A stretch of DNA of 41,903 bases from an uncultured Phascolarctobacterium sp. (GCA_900545535.1 UQZN01000023.1:1-41903); one strand, 5' to 3'; positions 31,204-40,896 are shown, numbered from the stretch's first letter. Program-made: numbers and translations. Notes: generated from the sequence alone by a model not told the origin.

Positions 31204-32424
31204 ATGAAAAAAGAAGACATCAAAAAAGTCGTACTTGCTTATTCCGGTGGTCTGGATACCTCGGTAATCATTCCCTGGCTGAAAGAAAACTACAATAACT
31301 GCGAAGTTATTGCGGTTACCGCAGACTTGGGACAGGGTGACGAGCTTGATCCTGTGCATGATAAAGCGCTGAAATCCGGTGCCAGCAAATGTTATGTTTT
31401 AGATTTGAAAGAAGAATTTATTGCCGATTACGTCTGGCCTGTTGTTAAAGCCGGCGCAGTTTATGAAAAGAAATATTTGTTGGGTACTTCTTTTGCCCGT
31501 CCGCTGATCGCTAAAAGATTAGTGGAAATTGCTGAAAAAGAAGGCGCTGACGCTGTTGCGCACGGTGCTACCGGTAAAGGCAACGATCAGGTCCGCTTTG
31601 AGCTTTCTGTAAAGGCACTGGCGCCGCAGCTGGCAATCATTGCCCCCTGGCGTGAATGGAGCATTCGTTCCCGTGAAGACGCTATCGATTTTGCTGAAGC
31701 TCATAATATCCCCATTCCTGTTACAAAAGAGCATGATTATTCCATGGACCGCAATATGTGGCATCTGAGCCATGAAGGTTCCGACCTTGAAGATCCTTGG
31801 AATGCTCCTAAAGATGCACTCTTTATTGTAACTAATACGCCTGAAACAGCTCCTGACAAAGCTGAATATGTGGAATTGGAATTTGAGCAGGGCGTACCTG
31901 TTGCTGTTAACGGTAAAAAATTAAGTCCTGCTGCTATTGTTGAGACTCTTAACGAGATCGGTATCCGCAACGGCGTTGGTATCTGCGATATGGTCGAAAA
32001 CCGTCTGGTAGGTATGAAATCCCGTGGCGTTTATGAGACTCCCGGCGGTTCCATTATTTATTACGCTCACAATGAGTTGGAAAACCTTTGTCTGGACCGC
32101 GCTACTATGAGTTATAAACAAATGGTAGGCATCAAATATTCTGAACTCGTTTATGACGGCATGTGGTTCTCACCGCTGCGTGAAGCTTTAGCAGCTTTTG
32201 TCGATGAAACACAAAAAACTGTTACCGGTACTGTACGTTTGAAACTGTACAAAGGCAACATCATTTCTGCAGGCGCTAAATCTCCCTATTCCTTATACAG
32301 CCAGGAATATGTAACTTTCGGCGCTGACGAAGTTTATAATCAGGCAGATGCCAGCGGCTTTATCAATCTGTTCGGCCTGCCGCTGACAGTACGCGCTTTG
32401 ATGAAACAAGGAAAACTGAAATAA
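31204..32424 (+). CDS. argG: Argininosuccinate synthase
   Basis: 406 aa. It joins citrulline and aspartate at the cost of ATP. The P-loop of N-type ATP pyrophosphatases is LAYSGGLDTS (11-20). HGATGKGNDQVRFE is the aspartate/citrulline-binding block, and APWREW and EHDYSMDRNMWHLSHEGSDL are further signatures. AGGAGG lies 11 nt before ATG. Its TAA shares one base with the ATG of argH, so translation is coupled. Confidence 0.97.
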   Translation: MKKEDIKKVVLAYSGGLDTSVIIPWLKENYNNCEVIAVTADLGQGDELDPVHDKALKSGASKCYVLDLKEEFIADYVWPVVKAGAVYEKKYLLGTSFARPLIAKRLVEIAEKEGADAVAHGATGKGNDQVRFELSVKALAPQLAIIAPWREWSIRSREDAIDFAEAHNIPIPVTKEHDYSMDRNMWHLSHEGSDLEDPWNAPKDALFIVTNTPETAPDKAEYVELEFEQGVPVAVNGKKLSPAAIVETLNEIGIRNGVGICDMVENRLVGMKSRGVYETPGGSIIYYAHNELENLCLDRATMSYKQMVGIKYSELVYDGMWFSPLREALAAFVDETQKTVTGTVRLKLYKGNIISAGAKSPYSLYSQEYVTFGADEVYNQADASGFINLFGLPLTVRALMKQGKLK

Positions 32425-33836
32425 TGGCTAAGCTTTGGGGCGGCAGATTTAGTAAAAATACCAATGAGCTCGTAGATGCGTTCAATGCGTCGATTGAGTT
32501 TGATAAACGGCTGTATCATGAAGATATCCGCGGCAGTATCGCTCATGCGCAGATGCTGGGAAAATGCGGCATTATTCCTGCCGAAGATGTGGAAAAGATC
32601 GTAGCCGGGCTGGAAACTATTCTTGCTGATATCGAAGCTGGTAATTTCAGTTTTGAGGTGGCTTTAGAAGACATCCATATGAACATCGAAGCACGTCTTA
32701 CCGAACGGATCGGTGCGGCGGGGGCACGTTTGCATACTGCCCGCAGCCGTAATGACCAGGTTGCTTTGGATATGCATATGTATATGAAACGTGAGATCGT
32801 AGAAATCGGTGAATTGCTGCTGCAATTTGAAAAGGCGCTGCTGGCAGTTGCCAAAAAGCACGATAAAACACTGATGCCTGGTTATACGCATTTGCAGCGA
32901 GCTCAGCCGATCACCTTTGCACACCATCTGCTGGCGTATTTCAATATGCTGCAGCGCGATTTTCGCAGATTGCAGGGCGTGTGGGCCGGTGCGGATATGA
33001 TGCCTCTTGGCGCGGGCGCTATTGCCGGGACGACATTTCCCATTGACCGCTTTGATGTAGCTGAACAGCTGAATTTTGGCAGCGTTTATGCTAATAGTAT
33101 GGATGCGGTCAGCGATCGTGATTATGTCATTGAATTTTTGTCGTTTGCTTCCGTTTTGATGATGCATATGAGCCGTTTAAGTGAAGAGATTTGTCTGTGG
33201 TCAAGCACAGAGTTTGGTTTTATTGAACTGGATGATGCTTTTGCCACAGGTTCTTCGATGATGCCGCAGAAAAAAAATCCCGATATTGCCGAGCTTGTAC
33301 GCGGCAAAACAGGTCGTGTTTACGGACACCTGCAGGCTATGCTGGTTACGGCCAAAGGCTTGCCCTTGACATATAATAAGGATTTGCAGGAAGATAAAGA
33401 AGGCTTCTTCGATGCTGTCGATACGGTTAAATTCAGTTTGGCTGTTTACAGTGATATGATTTCTACAATGACGGTCAATGTTGAAAAAATGGAACAGGCA
33501 GTCAGCAAAGATTTTTCCAATGCTACCGATCTTGCAGATTATCTCGTCCGCAAAGGCCTGCCTTTCCGTCAGGCTCATGAAGTTGTGGGTAAGTGTGTGG
33601 CTTATGCTATCCATCAGGGAAAATTCCTGCCGGAGCTTTCGCTGGAAGAATATAAAACTTTTTCGGAGTTGTTCGAGGCAGATCTGCTGGACGCTTTGCA
33701 GCCGGAAAACTGTGTGGCGGCTAGAACTTCTTACGGCGGTCCTGCTTTTTCTGAAAATGCTAAGCAATTTGCCCGTGGTGAAGTGCTTCTGGCTGAACAG
33801 CAGGCTGTTTTAGAGGATTTAAAAGCAAGAATATAA
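32424..33836 (+). CDS. argH: Argininosuccinate lyase
   Basis: 470 aa. It splits argininosuccinate to arginine and fumarate, the last step. Fumarase-family motifs are HTARSRNDQVALDMH (near 107), GYTHLQRAQPI (near 155) and the mobile signature loop GSSMMPQKKNPD (near 276-288) with the catalytic Ser. The N-terminal LWGGRFSKN is typical. A strong terminator follows, ending the arginine region. Confidence 0.97.
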   Translation: MAKLWGGRFSKNTNELVDAFNASIEFDKRLYHEDIRGSIAHAQMLGKCGIIPAEDVEKIVAGLETILADIEAGNFSFEVALEDIHMNIEARLTERIGAAGARLHTARSRNDQVALDMHMYMKREIVEIGELLLQFEKALLAVAKKHDKTLMPGYTHLQRAQPITFAHHLLAYFNMLQRDFRRLQGVWAGADMMPLGAGAIAGTTFPIDRFDVAEQLNFGSVYANSMDAVSDRDYVIEFLSFASVLMMHMSRLSEEICLWSSTEFGFIELDDAFATGSSMMPQKKNPDIAELVRGKTGRVYGHLQAMLVTAKGLPLTYNKDLQEDKEGFFDAVDTVKFSLAVYSDMISTMTVNVEKMEQAVSKDFSNATDLADYLVRKGLPFRQAHEVVGKCVAYAIHQGKFLPELSLEEYKTFSELFEADLLDALQPENCVAARTSYGGPAFSENAKQFARGEVLLAEQQAVLEDLKARI

Positions 33837-33866
33837 TTAATTTAAGAAATTTTTGCAAAATATATT

Positions 33867-33906
33867 AAACTCGTGCATTTCGCATAGCGAAGTGCACGAG
33901 TTTTTT
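33867..33906 (+). terminator. Terminator of the arg region
   Basis: A 17-bp stem (33867-33883 with 33887-33903, one G-T pair), ATA loop, then T run to 33906. Confidence 0.92.
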
Positions 33907-33914
33907 GTTATAAT
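33906..33914 (+). promoter_or_regulatory. Extended -10 promoter of cdaA
   Basis: TGT-TATAAT directly after the arg terminator. The -35 region lies in the hairpin and is poor. It is about 45 bp before the cdaA start. Confidence 0.55.
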
Positions 33915-33957
33915 GTATATTAGGATATTGTTGTCTGAAAAAATACTTAGGAAACAG

Positions 33958-34800
33958 GTGAAGAGTTTGTTATTGCAGCTGCAGGGATTATTAAAAACAA
34001 TAAGCATTTTAGATGTTTTGGATATTTTAGTCGTCGCTTATTTCCTCTTTCGTATATATTTGATGCTGAAAAATACCAGGGCCGCAACTTTGGTAAAAGG
34101 CCTTTTGGTTTTGGCTGTTATTTTATTTATCAGTAAGTGGCTGAACCTGCATGTTATTACTTGGCTGTTGGAAAAAAGTATGACTGTAGTTATGGTGGCG
34201 CTGCCGGTCGTTTTCCAGCCGGAACTGCGCCGGGCGTTGGAGCAGATCGGGCGTGGACGGTTGTTTCACAAGCATAATGAGCTTGACGAAAAAGAACTGG
34301 AAGACATGTTGAATGCTGTTACCAATGCTACGGAAATTATGAGCCGGCGTAAGATAGGCGCGCTGATGGTTTTTGAACGCGAAACCGGTTTGGAGGAACG
34401 GATTGAGACAGGTGTTCCGATCGATGGGCTGATTTCCGATAGTCTGCTGCTGAATATTTTTGAACCGGATACTCCTTTACATGACGGCGCCGTCGTCATT
34501 CGCGGTAATCGTATCGTGGCTGCCAGCTGTCTGCTGCCTTTGACTGAGGCGCGGAATCTGAGCCAGGAGTTAGGAACGCGGCACCGGTCTGCCATTGGTA
34601 TCTCTGAACAGTCTGATGCTTTAGTACTGGTTGTCAGCGAAGAAACCGGGACGATTTCGTTGGCGCGGAATGGTGAACTGCATCGTTATCTTACCGGTGA
34701 GGACATCAAGAGTTTACTGAGAGCTGCCGTAGTCCAGCCTTCTTTGAACTGGAAGCAGGTTATCAATGATAAAATCAAAGAGATTCGGGGTGGCAAATGA
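33958..34800 (+). CDS. cdaA: Diadenylate cyclase CdaA
   Basis: 280 aa from GTG 33958 (AGGA 5 nt upstream); TTG 33967 is an alternative. The longer frame to 33853 reads through the arg terminator and is not used. Three N-terminal spans (about 15-90) precede a DAC domain that makes c-di-AMP from two ATP. The catalytic DGA motif is at 176-178 (DGAVVIRGNR) and the RHR motif at 208-210 (TRHRSAIGISE). c-di-AMP controls potassium, osmolyte and wall homeostasis. Its stop overlaps the cdaR start by 4 nt. GlmM, which binds and restrains CdaA in Bacillus, is encoded two genes later. Confidence 0.96.
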   Translation: MKSLLLQLQGLLKTISILDVLDILVVAYFLFRIYLMLKNTRAATLVKGLLVLAVILFISKWLNLHVITWLLEKSMTVVMVALPVVFQPELRRALEQIGRGRLFHKHNELDEKELEDMLNAVTNATEIMSRRKIGALMVFERETGLEERIETGVPIDGLISDSLLLNIFEPDTPLHDGAVVIRGNRIVAASCLLPLTEARNLSQELGTRHRSAIGISEQSDALVLVVSEETGTISLARNGELHRYLTGEDIKSLLRAAVVQPSLNWKQVINDKIKEIRGGK

Positions 34801-35711
34801 TGGGTAATTTCTTTGATCGCGAAAATATGCTGGCGCGGGTCATTGCCTTTATCATTGCCTGTGCACTATGGATGTATGTCATGAATGACCAGAATCCACT
34901 GGTGGAGCGTAACTATGTGGTTAATTTGGAACTGCGTAATGTTCCCGAGGGTATGATCGTGCTTGATGCTCCTGATAAAGTACGTGTTAAGGTCCAGGCC
35001 CAGAGAACTGTTTTGGGAGACATAACGGAAAAAGAAGTTACTGCTTACGTTGATTTTGTCGATAAAAATATCGGACAGCAGACTTTGCCTGTCAAGGCAC
35101 AGTTCAATCAGGGGACTGTTTTAGAAGTTTATCCCAACAATATTTATGCTTATCTTGATTCTGTTACAGAAAAGGTCATGGAGGTCGAGACGCGTGTTAT
35201 CGGTATTCCTGCGTCTGATTTTACTTTAAGCAAACGAGAGGTCATTCCTGACAGTGTAACTGTAAAGGGCGCCTCGCACCGTATCAATGAAATGGGCCGG
35301 GTCGTCGCTCCGGTCGATGTCAGCGAGCGTGAAAACGACTTTCAGGTTGAAAGTACTTTGATCGCCATGAGCAATAGCGGGCTGGAAATGCCTGATTTAC
35401 AGATCACACCTGCCAAAGCGCAGGTCAAAGCCACGCTGGTACGTCAGATGATCACAGTTGAAGTACCGGTAGTTGTAGAAACTACAGGCAAGCTGACTGG
35501 CGGTATGAGTATGAAGCGTGCCCTTTCTGAACCGGCAACAGTAAAATTGACTGCCGAGCCATCGGTTTTGCAGAATATAACAGAGGTCAAGACCCAGCCG
35601 GTAGATTTAGGTAAATTCAGTACTGACGGTAATGTCGAAGCAGTACTTTTGCTGCCCGAAAAAACTATGGCTGACACTCATACGGTCAAAGTCCATATTG
35701 AAGCAGAATGA
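34797..35711 (+). CDS. cdaR: CdaR family YbbR-domain protein
   Basis: 304 aa. One N-terminal span (about 13-30, RVIAFIIACALWMYVMND) anchors an extracytoplasmic part built of about three YbbR repeats; the recurrent pattern is a VxVxG/A-x-x...L core, as in VRVKVQAQRTVL and VTVKGASHRINEM. CdaR contacts CdaA and tunes its activity. Translational overlap with cdaA (ATGA) supports this. The next gene follows 13 bp later. Confidence 0.92.
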   Translation: MMGNFFDRENMLARVIAFIIACALWMYVMNDQNPLVERNYVVNLELRNVPEGMIVLDAPDKVRVKVQAQRTVLGDITEKEVTAYVDFVDKNIGQQTLPVKAQFNQGTVLEVYPNNIYAYLDSVTEKVMEVETRVIGIPASDFTLSKREVIPDSVTVKGASHRINEMGRVVAPVDVSERENDFQVESTLIAMSNSGLEMPDLQITPAKAQVKATLVRQMITVEVPVVVETTGKLTGGMSMKRALSEPATVKLTAEPSVLQNITEVKTQPVDLGKFSTDGNVEAVLLLPEKTMADTHTVKVHIEAE

Positions 35712-35724
35712 GGAAGGGTTACTA

Positions 35725-37329
35725 ATGCTGTTAAAGGTGAATAATGTCAGGGTTCCTTTGGTGGAAGAGCTGTCAGTTAAAGAGGCGGCAGCTAAAAAGC
35801 TGGGCTTAAAAAAACAGGATATCGAAGATTTACAAATAGTACGGCGGGCAGTTGATGCCCGCCGTAAAAATAATATTTACCTGAATTACCACGTGGTAGT
35901 TGATCTGGGAATATCAACCAAACAGGCAGGCAGATTACTCAAAGATAAAGATATCAGTTTGCTGGCAGCAGAGCAGCTTGCAGAGCCTGTTTTGGGTGGA
36001 GAAAAGATAACAGGTCGGCCGCTTGTTATTGGTGCAGGGCCGGCTGGATTATTAGCCGCGTTAGAGCTTGCCAGGTATGGTTACCGGCCGCTGGTGCTGG
36101 AACGGGGCAAACCTGTAGCTCAAAGAGTGACGGATGTGCAGCGTTTTTGGCAAAACGGGGACTTTGATCCCGATTCCAATGTTCAGTTTGGTGAAGGCGG
36201 CGCAGGTACTTTTTCTGATGGCAAACTGACCACCCGGGTCAATGATCCGGTGATGGGAAGTATTTTAAAAGATTTTGTGCAGGCCGGCGCGCCTAAGGAA
36301 ATTTTATATGAGCACAAGCCGCATGTGGGAACGGATAAATTGCGCGCGATGGTTACAGGGTTAGCAAATGAAATTCGTGCTCTGGGCGGTGAAATACGCT
36401 ATCATGCCCATGTTACCGGGTTTATCGTTAACGGAAACGTTTTGACTGGTGTAACTCTTGCCGGCGGCGAAAAAATCATGAGTAATGCAGTTGTATTGGC
36501 CTGTGGTCACAGCGCCCGCGATACTTATGCCAGTTTATTGAAGCTTGGCGTTGGCATTGAAGCCAAGCCTTTTGCGATCGGAGTGCGGATCGAACACCCG
36601 CAGGAGCTGATCGATAAGGCGCAGTATGGCGATTTTGCCGGGCATCCGCGTTTAGGTGCTGTTGACTATGCCTTGGTATACCATGCTCCGGATAAAAGCC
36701 GGACAGCGTATTCTTTTTGTATGTGTCCTGGTGGTGTGGTCGTTGCGGCGGCATCGGAAACCGGCGGTGTTGTCGTCAATGGCATGAGTATGTACAGGCG
36801 TGATTCGGGGATCGCCAACAGTGCGATCGTTGTCAATGTCGGCCCGCAGGATTTTGGTACAGATCCGCTGGCCGGAGTAGAATTTCAGCGGCACTATGAA
36901 AAACTGGCGTTTAGAGCCGGTGGAGGCTGCTATAAGGCACCGGCGCAGAATGTCGGCAGTTTTTTGAAAAGGCTGCCGCCTGATTTGCAGTGCGCTGTCG
37001 AGCCGACTTACAGACCGGGGCTTACTGCCTGGGCCTTAGACAGTGTTTTGCCGGATTTTGTGACGGATACTTTACGAGCGGGGATAGCTGCTTTTGACAG
37101 GAAGATACATGGGTTTGCGGATAGCGGCGCTTTACTCACAGGTATCGAAACAAGAACTTCTGCTCCGGTAAGAATTATGCGCAATAATGAAACTAAAGTT
37201 TCAATGACCCATAACGGATTGTATCCGTGTGGTGAAGGCGCCGGCTATGCCGGTGGGATCATGAGTGCTGCTTTAGATGGTTATCATGTCGCCAGAGCAA
37301 TAATGGCAAAGTTCTCTCCTTTATCTTAA
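35725..37329 (+). CDS. FAD-dependent dehydrogenase, COG2509 type
   Basis: 534 aa from ATG 35725, behind AGGAAGGG; the frame extends to 35632 only within cdaR. The N-terminal 90 residues form a basic alpha/beta domain (VRRAVDARRKNNIYLNYHVV). An FAD Rossmann motif is at about 102-120 (VIGAGPAGLLAALELARYG), with VQFGEGGAGTFSDGKL and a C-terminal FAD block PCGEGAGYAGGIMSAALDG. This is the widely conserved but uncharacterised COG2509 family, and the substrate is unknown. It lies between cdaR and glmM, where B. subtilis has no such gene. glmM has its own promoter just after it. Confidence 0.88.
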   Translation: MLLKVNNVRVPLVEELSVKEAAAKKLGLKKQDIEDLQIVRRAVDARRKNNIYLNYHVVVDLGISTKQAGRLLKDKDISLLAAEQLAEPVLGGEKITGRPLVIGAGPAGLLAALELARYGYRPLVLERGKPVAQRVTDVQRFWQNGDFDPDSNVQFGEGGAGTFSDGKLTTRVNDPVMGSILKDFVQAGAPKEILYEHKPHVGTDKLRAMVTGLANEIRALGGEIRYHAHVTGFIVNGNVLTGVTLAGGEKIMSNAVVLACGHSARDTYASLLKLGVGIEAKPFAIGVRIEHPQELIDKAQYGDFAGHPRLGAVDYALVYHAPDKSRTAYSFCMCPGGVVVAAASETGGVVVNGMSMYRRDSGIANSAIVVNVGPQDFGTDPLAGVEFQRHYEKLAFRAGGGCYKAPAQNVGSFLKRLPPDLQCAVEPTYRPGLTAWALDSVLPDFVTDTLRAGIAAFDRKIHGFADSGALLTGIETRTSAPVRIMRNNETKVSMTHNGLYPCGEGAGYAGGIMSAALDGYHVARAIMAKFSPLS

Positions 37330-37333
37330 AGGC

Positions 37334-37362
37334 TTGTCACCCGACGATAAAAAGTTTATAAT
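37334..37362 (+). promoter_or_regulatory. Promoter of glmM
   Basis: TTGTCA (37334-37339), 17-bp spacer, TATAAT (37357-37362): a near-consensus promoter 40 bp before glmM. It lets glmM be expressed apart from cdaA. Confidence 0.8.
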
Positions 37363-37401
37363 AAGCTGATAATAAAAAATCCTTAGTTCGGAGGTCTTGT
37401 A

Positions 37402-38742
37402 ATGGCTCGTTTGTTTGGTACTGATGGTGTGCGCGGAGTCGCTAATGTAGAGCTGACACCGGAGCTTGCTTTTAAATTGGGCCGCGCTGCGGCAACTTAT
37501 TTTGGCAGGGAAACTGCTACGCCGAAAATAATTATCGGCCGTGATACACGTTTGTCAGGTACGATGCTGGAAGCCGCTTTGGCAGCCGGTATTTGTTCTG
37601 CCGGCGGCAATGCGCATCTTTTGGGAGTGATGCCTACCCCGGCAGTGTCTTTTCTGACTCCGGAAGTGAAGGCCAATGCCGGTGTGGTTATTTCGGCTTC
37701 CCATAATCCTTTTGAAGATAACGGGATCAAATTTTTCTCTAAAACCGGACACAAATTACCGGATGCCGTCGAAGATGAGATCGCTGAACTGGTAAGTCTG
37801 CCGGTGGAATGCAGTAAGAATCCCAGCGGATCTTCTGTGGGGCAGGTAATTGTTGAAGAAGGACTTGATAAGCTGTATATCGATCATGTCATTGCCGCCG
37901 CACCCTGCAAACTTAACGGTTTAAAGGTCGTGATGGACTGCTCCAATGGTGCTAACAGTGTTATCGCCCCGGTCATTTTACGTTCTTTAGGTGTTGAAGT
38001 CGTAACGATCTTCAATCAGCCTAATGGCATCAATATCAATAATGGCTGTGGTTCGACGCATCTGGAAGCATTGCAGGCCAAAGTACTGGAAGTCGGCGCT
38101 GACGTTGGTATTGCCAACGACGGTGATGCCGATCGCTGTCTGGTGGTAGATGAAAATGGCGAAGCGCTTGACGGTGATCAGATGATGCTGATCTGTGCGC
38201 TGGAACTGATGAAAAAGAAGCAGCTGAAAGATAATGTGCTCGTCACTACAGTTATGAGTAATGTGGGGCTGCACCAAGCTATGAAAAAATACGGCGGTTC
38301 CTGTGTCAAAACAGCAGTCGGCGACCGTTATGTGTTGGAAGAAATGCTGAAAAACGGTTATAATCTTGGCGGTGAGCAATCGGGGCATATCATTTTCTCG
38401 AAATACGCAAAAACCGGCGATGGTATTTTAACAGCAGTACAGCTGCTTGGAGCATTGATCCAAAATAACAAACGCCTCTCGGAAATGGGGGCGATGATGA
38501 CTAAATATCCTCAGATCCTGCTTAATGTGCGCGTGGCTGATAAGCACGGCTGGGAAGACAAAGCCGCTATTAAAAACGTTATCAAAAAATATCAGGATGA
38601 GCTTGGTGATAATGGTCAGATTTTAGTACGGGCATCCGGTACTGAACCGTTGATCCGCATCATGGCCGAAGGGCCTAAACAGGAGCGGTTGGAGGAGATC
38701 GCAAGCGCTATTGCCGAAGTGGTCAACTGCGAGCTGGGATAA
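37402..38742 (+). CDS. glmM: Phosphoglucosamine mutase
   Basis: 446 aa. It converts glucosamine 6-phosphate to glucosamine 1-phosphate for UDP-GlcNAc. The phosphoserine is S100 in ISASHNPFEDNG. The magnesium loop is NDGDADRCLV (near 240), the sugar loop GGEQSGHI (near 327), and the phosphate loop RASGTEPLIRIM (near 410). The start MARLFGTDGVRGVAN is canonical. GGAGG lies 8 nt before ATG. glmS, the enzyme supplying its substrate, is next. Confidence 0.97.
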   Translation: MARLFGTDGVRGVANVELTPELAFKLGRAAATYFGRETATPKIIIGRDTRLSGTMLEAALAAGICSAGGNAHLLGVMPTPAVSFLTPEVKANAGVVISASHNPFEDNGIKFFSKTGHKLPDAVEDEIAELVSLPVECSKNPSGSSVGQVIVEEGLDKLYIDHVIAAAPCKLNGLKVVMDCSNGANSVIAPVILRSLGVEVVTIFNQPNGININNGCGSTHLEALQAKVLEVGADVGIANDGDADRCLVVDENGEALDGDQMMLICALELMKKKQLKDNVLVTTVMSNVGLHQAMKKYGGSCVKTAVGDRYVLEEMLKNGYNLGGEQSGHIIFSKYAKTGDGILTAVQLLGALIQNNKRLSEMGAMMTKYPQILLNVRVADKHGWEDKAAIKNVIKKYQDELGDNGQILVRASGTEPLIRIMAEGPKQERLEEIASAIAEVVNCELG

Positions 38743-38752
38743 CCGGGTAACA

Positions 38753-38781
38753 TTGACCTGAGAGCTAAAATATAGTACAAT
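38753..38781 (+). promoter_or_regulatory. Promoter of glmS
   Basis: TTGACC (38753-38758), 17-bp spacer, TACAAT (38776-38781). Predicted start near 38788, leaving about 77 nt before the ribozyme cleavage site, with two possible stems (around 38799-38832 and 38836-38852). Confidence 0.8.
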
Positions 38782-38864
38782 AACAATGGTTACAAGGACG
38801 TGCCGCGTGGGACAAGCCAAGCCTGCGCGGCATGTTGTGTGCTCAGCATACACTTGTGCCATAA

Positions 38865-39002
38865 GCGCAAGTGCCGCCTCTGGCGGCAGACGAGGGAGAG
38901 GTTTATCGATCAGTCAGCGGGTGCCTCTCGGCTAGCTGCAGGCCGCAAGCAGACTACAAATTCCGGTGGCAACACCGGTGACAAAATGTCTGTGGCAGAA
39001 TT
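38865..39002 (+). ncRNA. glmS ribozyme: glmS self-cleaving ribozyme
   Basis: The glmS leader carries the ribozyme core: AAGCGC at the cleavage site (cut expected between A38864 and G38865), a GCCGCC/GGCGGC stem, and the conserved GACGAGGGAGAGGTTTATCG segment (38889-38908). The P3 partner GGGTGCCTCTCGG follows, then the P4 hairpin TCCGGTG/CACCGG. Glucosamine 6-phosphate acts as cofactor; cleavage exposes a 5'-hydroxyl that leads to mRNA decay, lowering GlmS when product is plentiful. The 3' limit is approximate. The coding region starts 28 nt later. Confidence 0.95.
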
Positions 39003-39030
39003 GGCAATATACATTTAGGAGGATACAACT

Positions 39031-40860
39031 ATGTGTGGTATCGTTGGTTATATTGGTAATAACCAGGCAGCGCCGTTTTTATTGGACGGTATGAGCAAAC
39101 TGGAATACCGCGGTTATGATTCCGCTGGTATTGCTGTTTATGAAAAAGGTAAGATCACTGTTGAAAAATGTGTGGGCCGTCTTGATTCTTTGCGTCAAAA
39201 ATTGGAAGGTCATATGCCTGAGGGTACTATGGGTATAGGACATACCCGCTGGGCTACCCATGGACGTCCGTCCGACCGTAACTCTCATCCGCATACGGAT
39301 GCCAGCGGTGATTTTGTTGTTGTCCATAACGGCATTATCGAAAACTATCTGGTGCTCAAGGAAGATTTGATCGCCAAAGGTCACAAGTTTGTTTCTGAAA
39401 CAGATACGGAAGTCGTAGCACATCTGATGGCTGCGTATTATGACGGAGATTTTGAAGAAACTGTCAAGAAGGTTCTGCGCGTTATTGAAGGCTCTTATTC
39501 TCTGGTGTTTATGTGCGCGCAGGAACCTGAGAAAATAATTTGCACTAAAAAAGATAATCCGCTGGTCATTGGGCTTGGTGAAGGAGAAAACTTCATCGCT
39601 TCCGATATTCCTGCGATCATTGCAAAAACACGCCGTACCTTTATTATGAGCGACGGTGAGATCGCTACTGTTACCAAAGATGGTGTCTGGGTACAGGATA
39701 TTAATGGTACGCCGATCAGCAAAAAGGTATTTGAGGTCAACTGGAATGCTGAAGCTGCTGAAAAAGGCGGTTTTGAACATTTTATGCTCAAAGAAATTTA
39801 CGAACAGCCTAAATCTATCCGTGATACGATGACTGGCCGTGTACCTAAAGATTCCCACGGGATCGAGTTTGCTGAACTGGGCTGGACCGAAGAAGAAATG
39901 GCAGGTATTAATAAAATTTTTATCGTTGCCTGCGGTACTGCTTATCATGCGGGTATAGTCGGTAAGTATTATCTGGAACAGCTGGCACGCATTCCTGTAG
40001 AAGTCGATATTGCCAGCGAATTCCGTTACCGCAGTCCGCTGGTTGACGGCAACAGCCTGACGATAGTTATCAGCCAGTCCGGTGAAACCAGCGATACTTT
40101 AGCTGCTTTAAAAGAAGCCAAACGTCTTGGTTCACGCACTTTGGCCGTTACGAATGTCGTAGGCTCTTCCATTTCCCGCGAGGCCGATCAGGTGGTCTAC
40201 ACTTATGCCGGACCTGAAATTGCCGTTGCGTCTACCAAAGCTTATACTACACAGCTTTTAGTAATGCTGATGCTGGCGATCTATGTTGGCCGCTTACGCG
40301 GTACTTTAGATATTGCCCAAGCCCATAAGCTGGTAGAAGGTCTGCATGAGATTCCGGAGCAGATCCATAAACTGTTGGAAAATGTAGATCAGATCAAAGT
40401 CTTTGCTACCCGTTATGGCAGCAGCGAAGACGCATTTTTCCTGGGGCGCAGCCTTGATTATGCGGTAGCCCTGGAAGGTGCCTTAAAACTGAAAGAAATA
40501 TCTTATATCCATGCAGAAGCTTATGCGGCCGGTGAGTTGAAACACGGAACATTAGCGTTGATTGTCGAAGGCGTGCCGGTAATAGTTTTGGCTACACAGC
40601 CGGATGTTTATGATAAAACCGTCAGCAATCTGCAGGAAGTCAAAGCACGCGAAGCCATGGTCATTGCCATTGCCTTTGAAGGTGATGACAGTATCGCCAA
40701 ATATGCCGATCATGTTATCTTTATTCCGAGAACGGATAAATATCTGGCACCGCTGCTGGCAGTATTGCCATTGCAGCTGCTGGCTTATTATGCGGCTCTG
40801 ACCCGTGGCTGTGATGTCGATAAGCCAAGAAATCTTGCTAAATCAGTAACAGTTGAATAA
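39031..40860 (+). CDS. glmS: Glutamine-fructose-6-phosphate aminotransferase
   Basis: 609 aa. It makes glucosamine 6-phosphate from fructose 6-phosphate and glutamine. The N-terminal class II amidotransferase domain begins MCGIVGYIGNNQ, so Cys becomes the nucleophile after Met removal; GHTRWATHG and SHPHTDASGDFVVVHNG follow. Two SIS domains (about 285-430 and 455-605) carry CGTAYHAG, SQSGETSDTLAALKEAK and the C-terminal PRNLAKSVTVE. AGGAGG lies 9 nt before ATG. Expression is controlled by the leader ribozyme. A terminator follows at once. Confidence 0.98.
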   Translation: MCGIVGYIGNNQAAPFLLDGMSKLEYRGYDSAGIAVYEKGKITVEKCVGRLDSLRQKLEGHMPEGTMGIGHTRWATHGRPSDRNSHPHTDASGDFVVVHNGIIENYLVLKEDLIAKGHKFVSETDTEVVAHLMAAYYDGDFEETVKKVLRVIEGSYSLVFMCAQEPEKIICTKKDNPLVIGLGEGENFIASDIPAIIAKTRRTFIMSDGEIATVTKDGVWVQDINGTPISKKVFEVNWNAEAAEKGGFEHFMLKEIYEQPKSIRDTMTGRVPKDSHGIEFAELGWTEEEMAGINKIFIVACGTAYHAGIVGKYYLEQLARIPVEVDIASEFRYRSPLVDGNSLTIVISQSGETSDTLAALKEAKRLGSRTLAVTNVVGSSISREADQVVYTYAGPEIAVASTKAYTTQLLVMLMLAIYVGRLRGTLDIAQAHKLVEGLHEIPEQIHKLLENVDQIKVFATRYGSSEDAFFLGRSLDYAVALEGALKLKEISYIHAEAYAAGELKHGTLALIVEGVPVIVLATQPDVYDKTVSNLQEVKAREAMVIAIAFEGDDSIAKYADHVIFIPRTDKYLAPLLAVLPLQLLAYYAALTRGCDVDKPRNLAKSVTVE

Positions 40861-40865
40861 AAAGT

Positions 40866-40896
40866 ACGCCTGCCGAAAATTTCGGCAGGCGTTTTA
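40866..40896 (+). terminator. Terminator of glmS
   Basis: Stem ACGCCTGCCGAA (from 40866) with TTCGGCAGGCGT (to 40892), a short A/T loop and a T-rich tail. Confidence 0.9.

Noticed and set aside
33853..33957. N-terminal extension of CdaA
   Set aside because: It reads through the arg terminator hairpin and the cdaA -10 box.
39079..39948. 289-codon minus-strand frame inside glmS
   Set aside because: Antisense shadow of the amidotransferase domain with no ribosome binding site or known fold.
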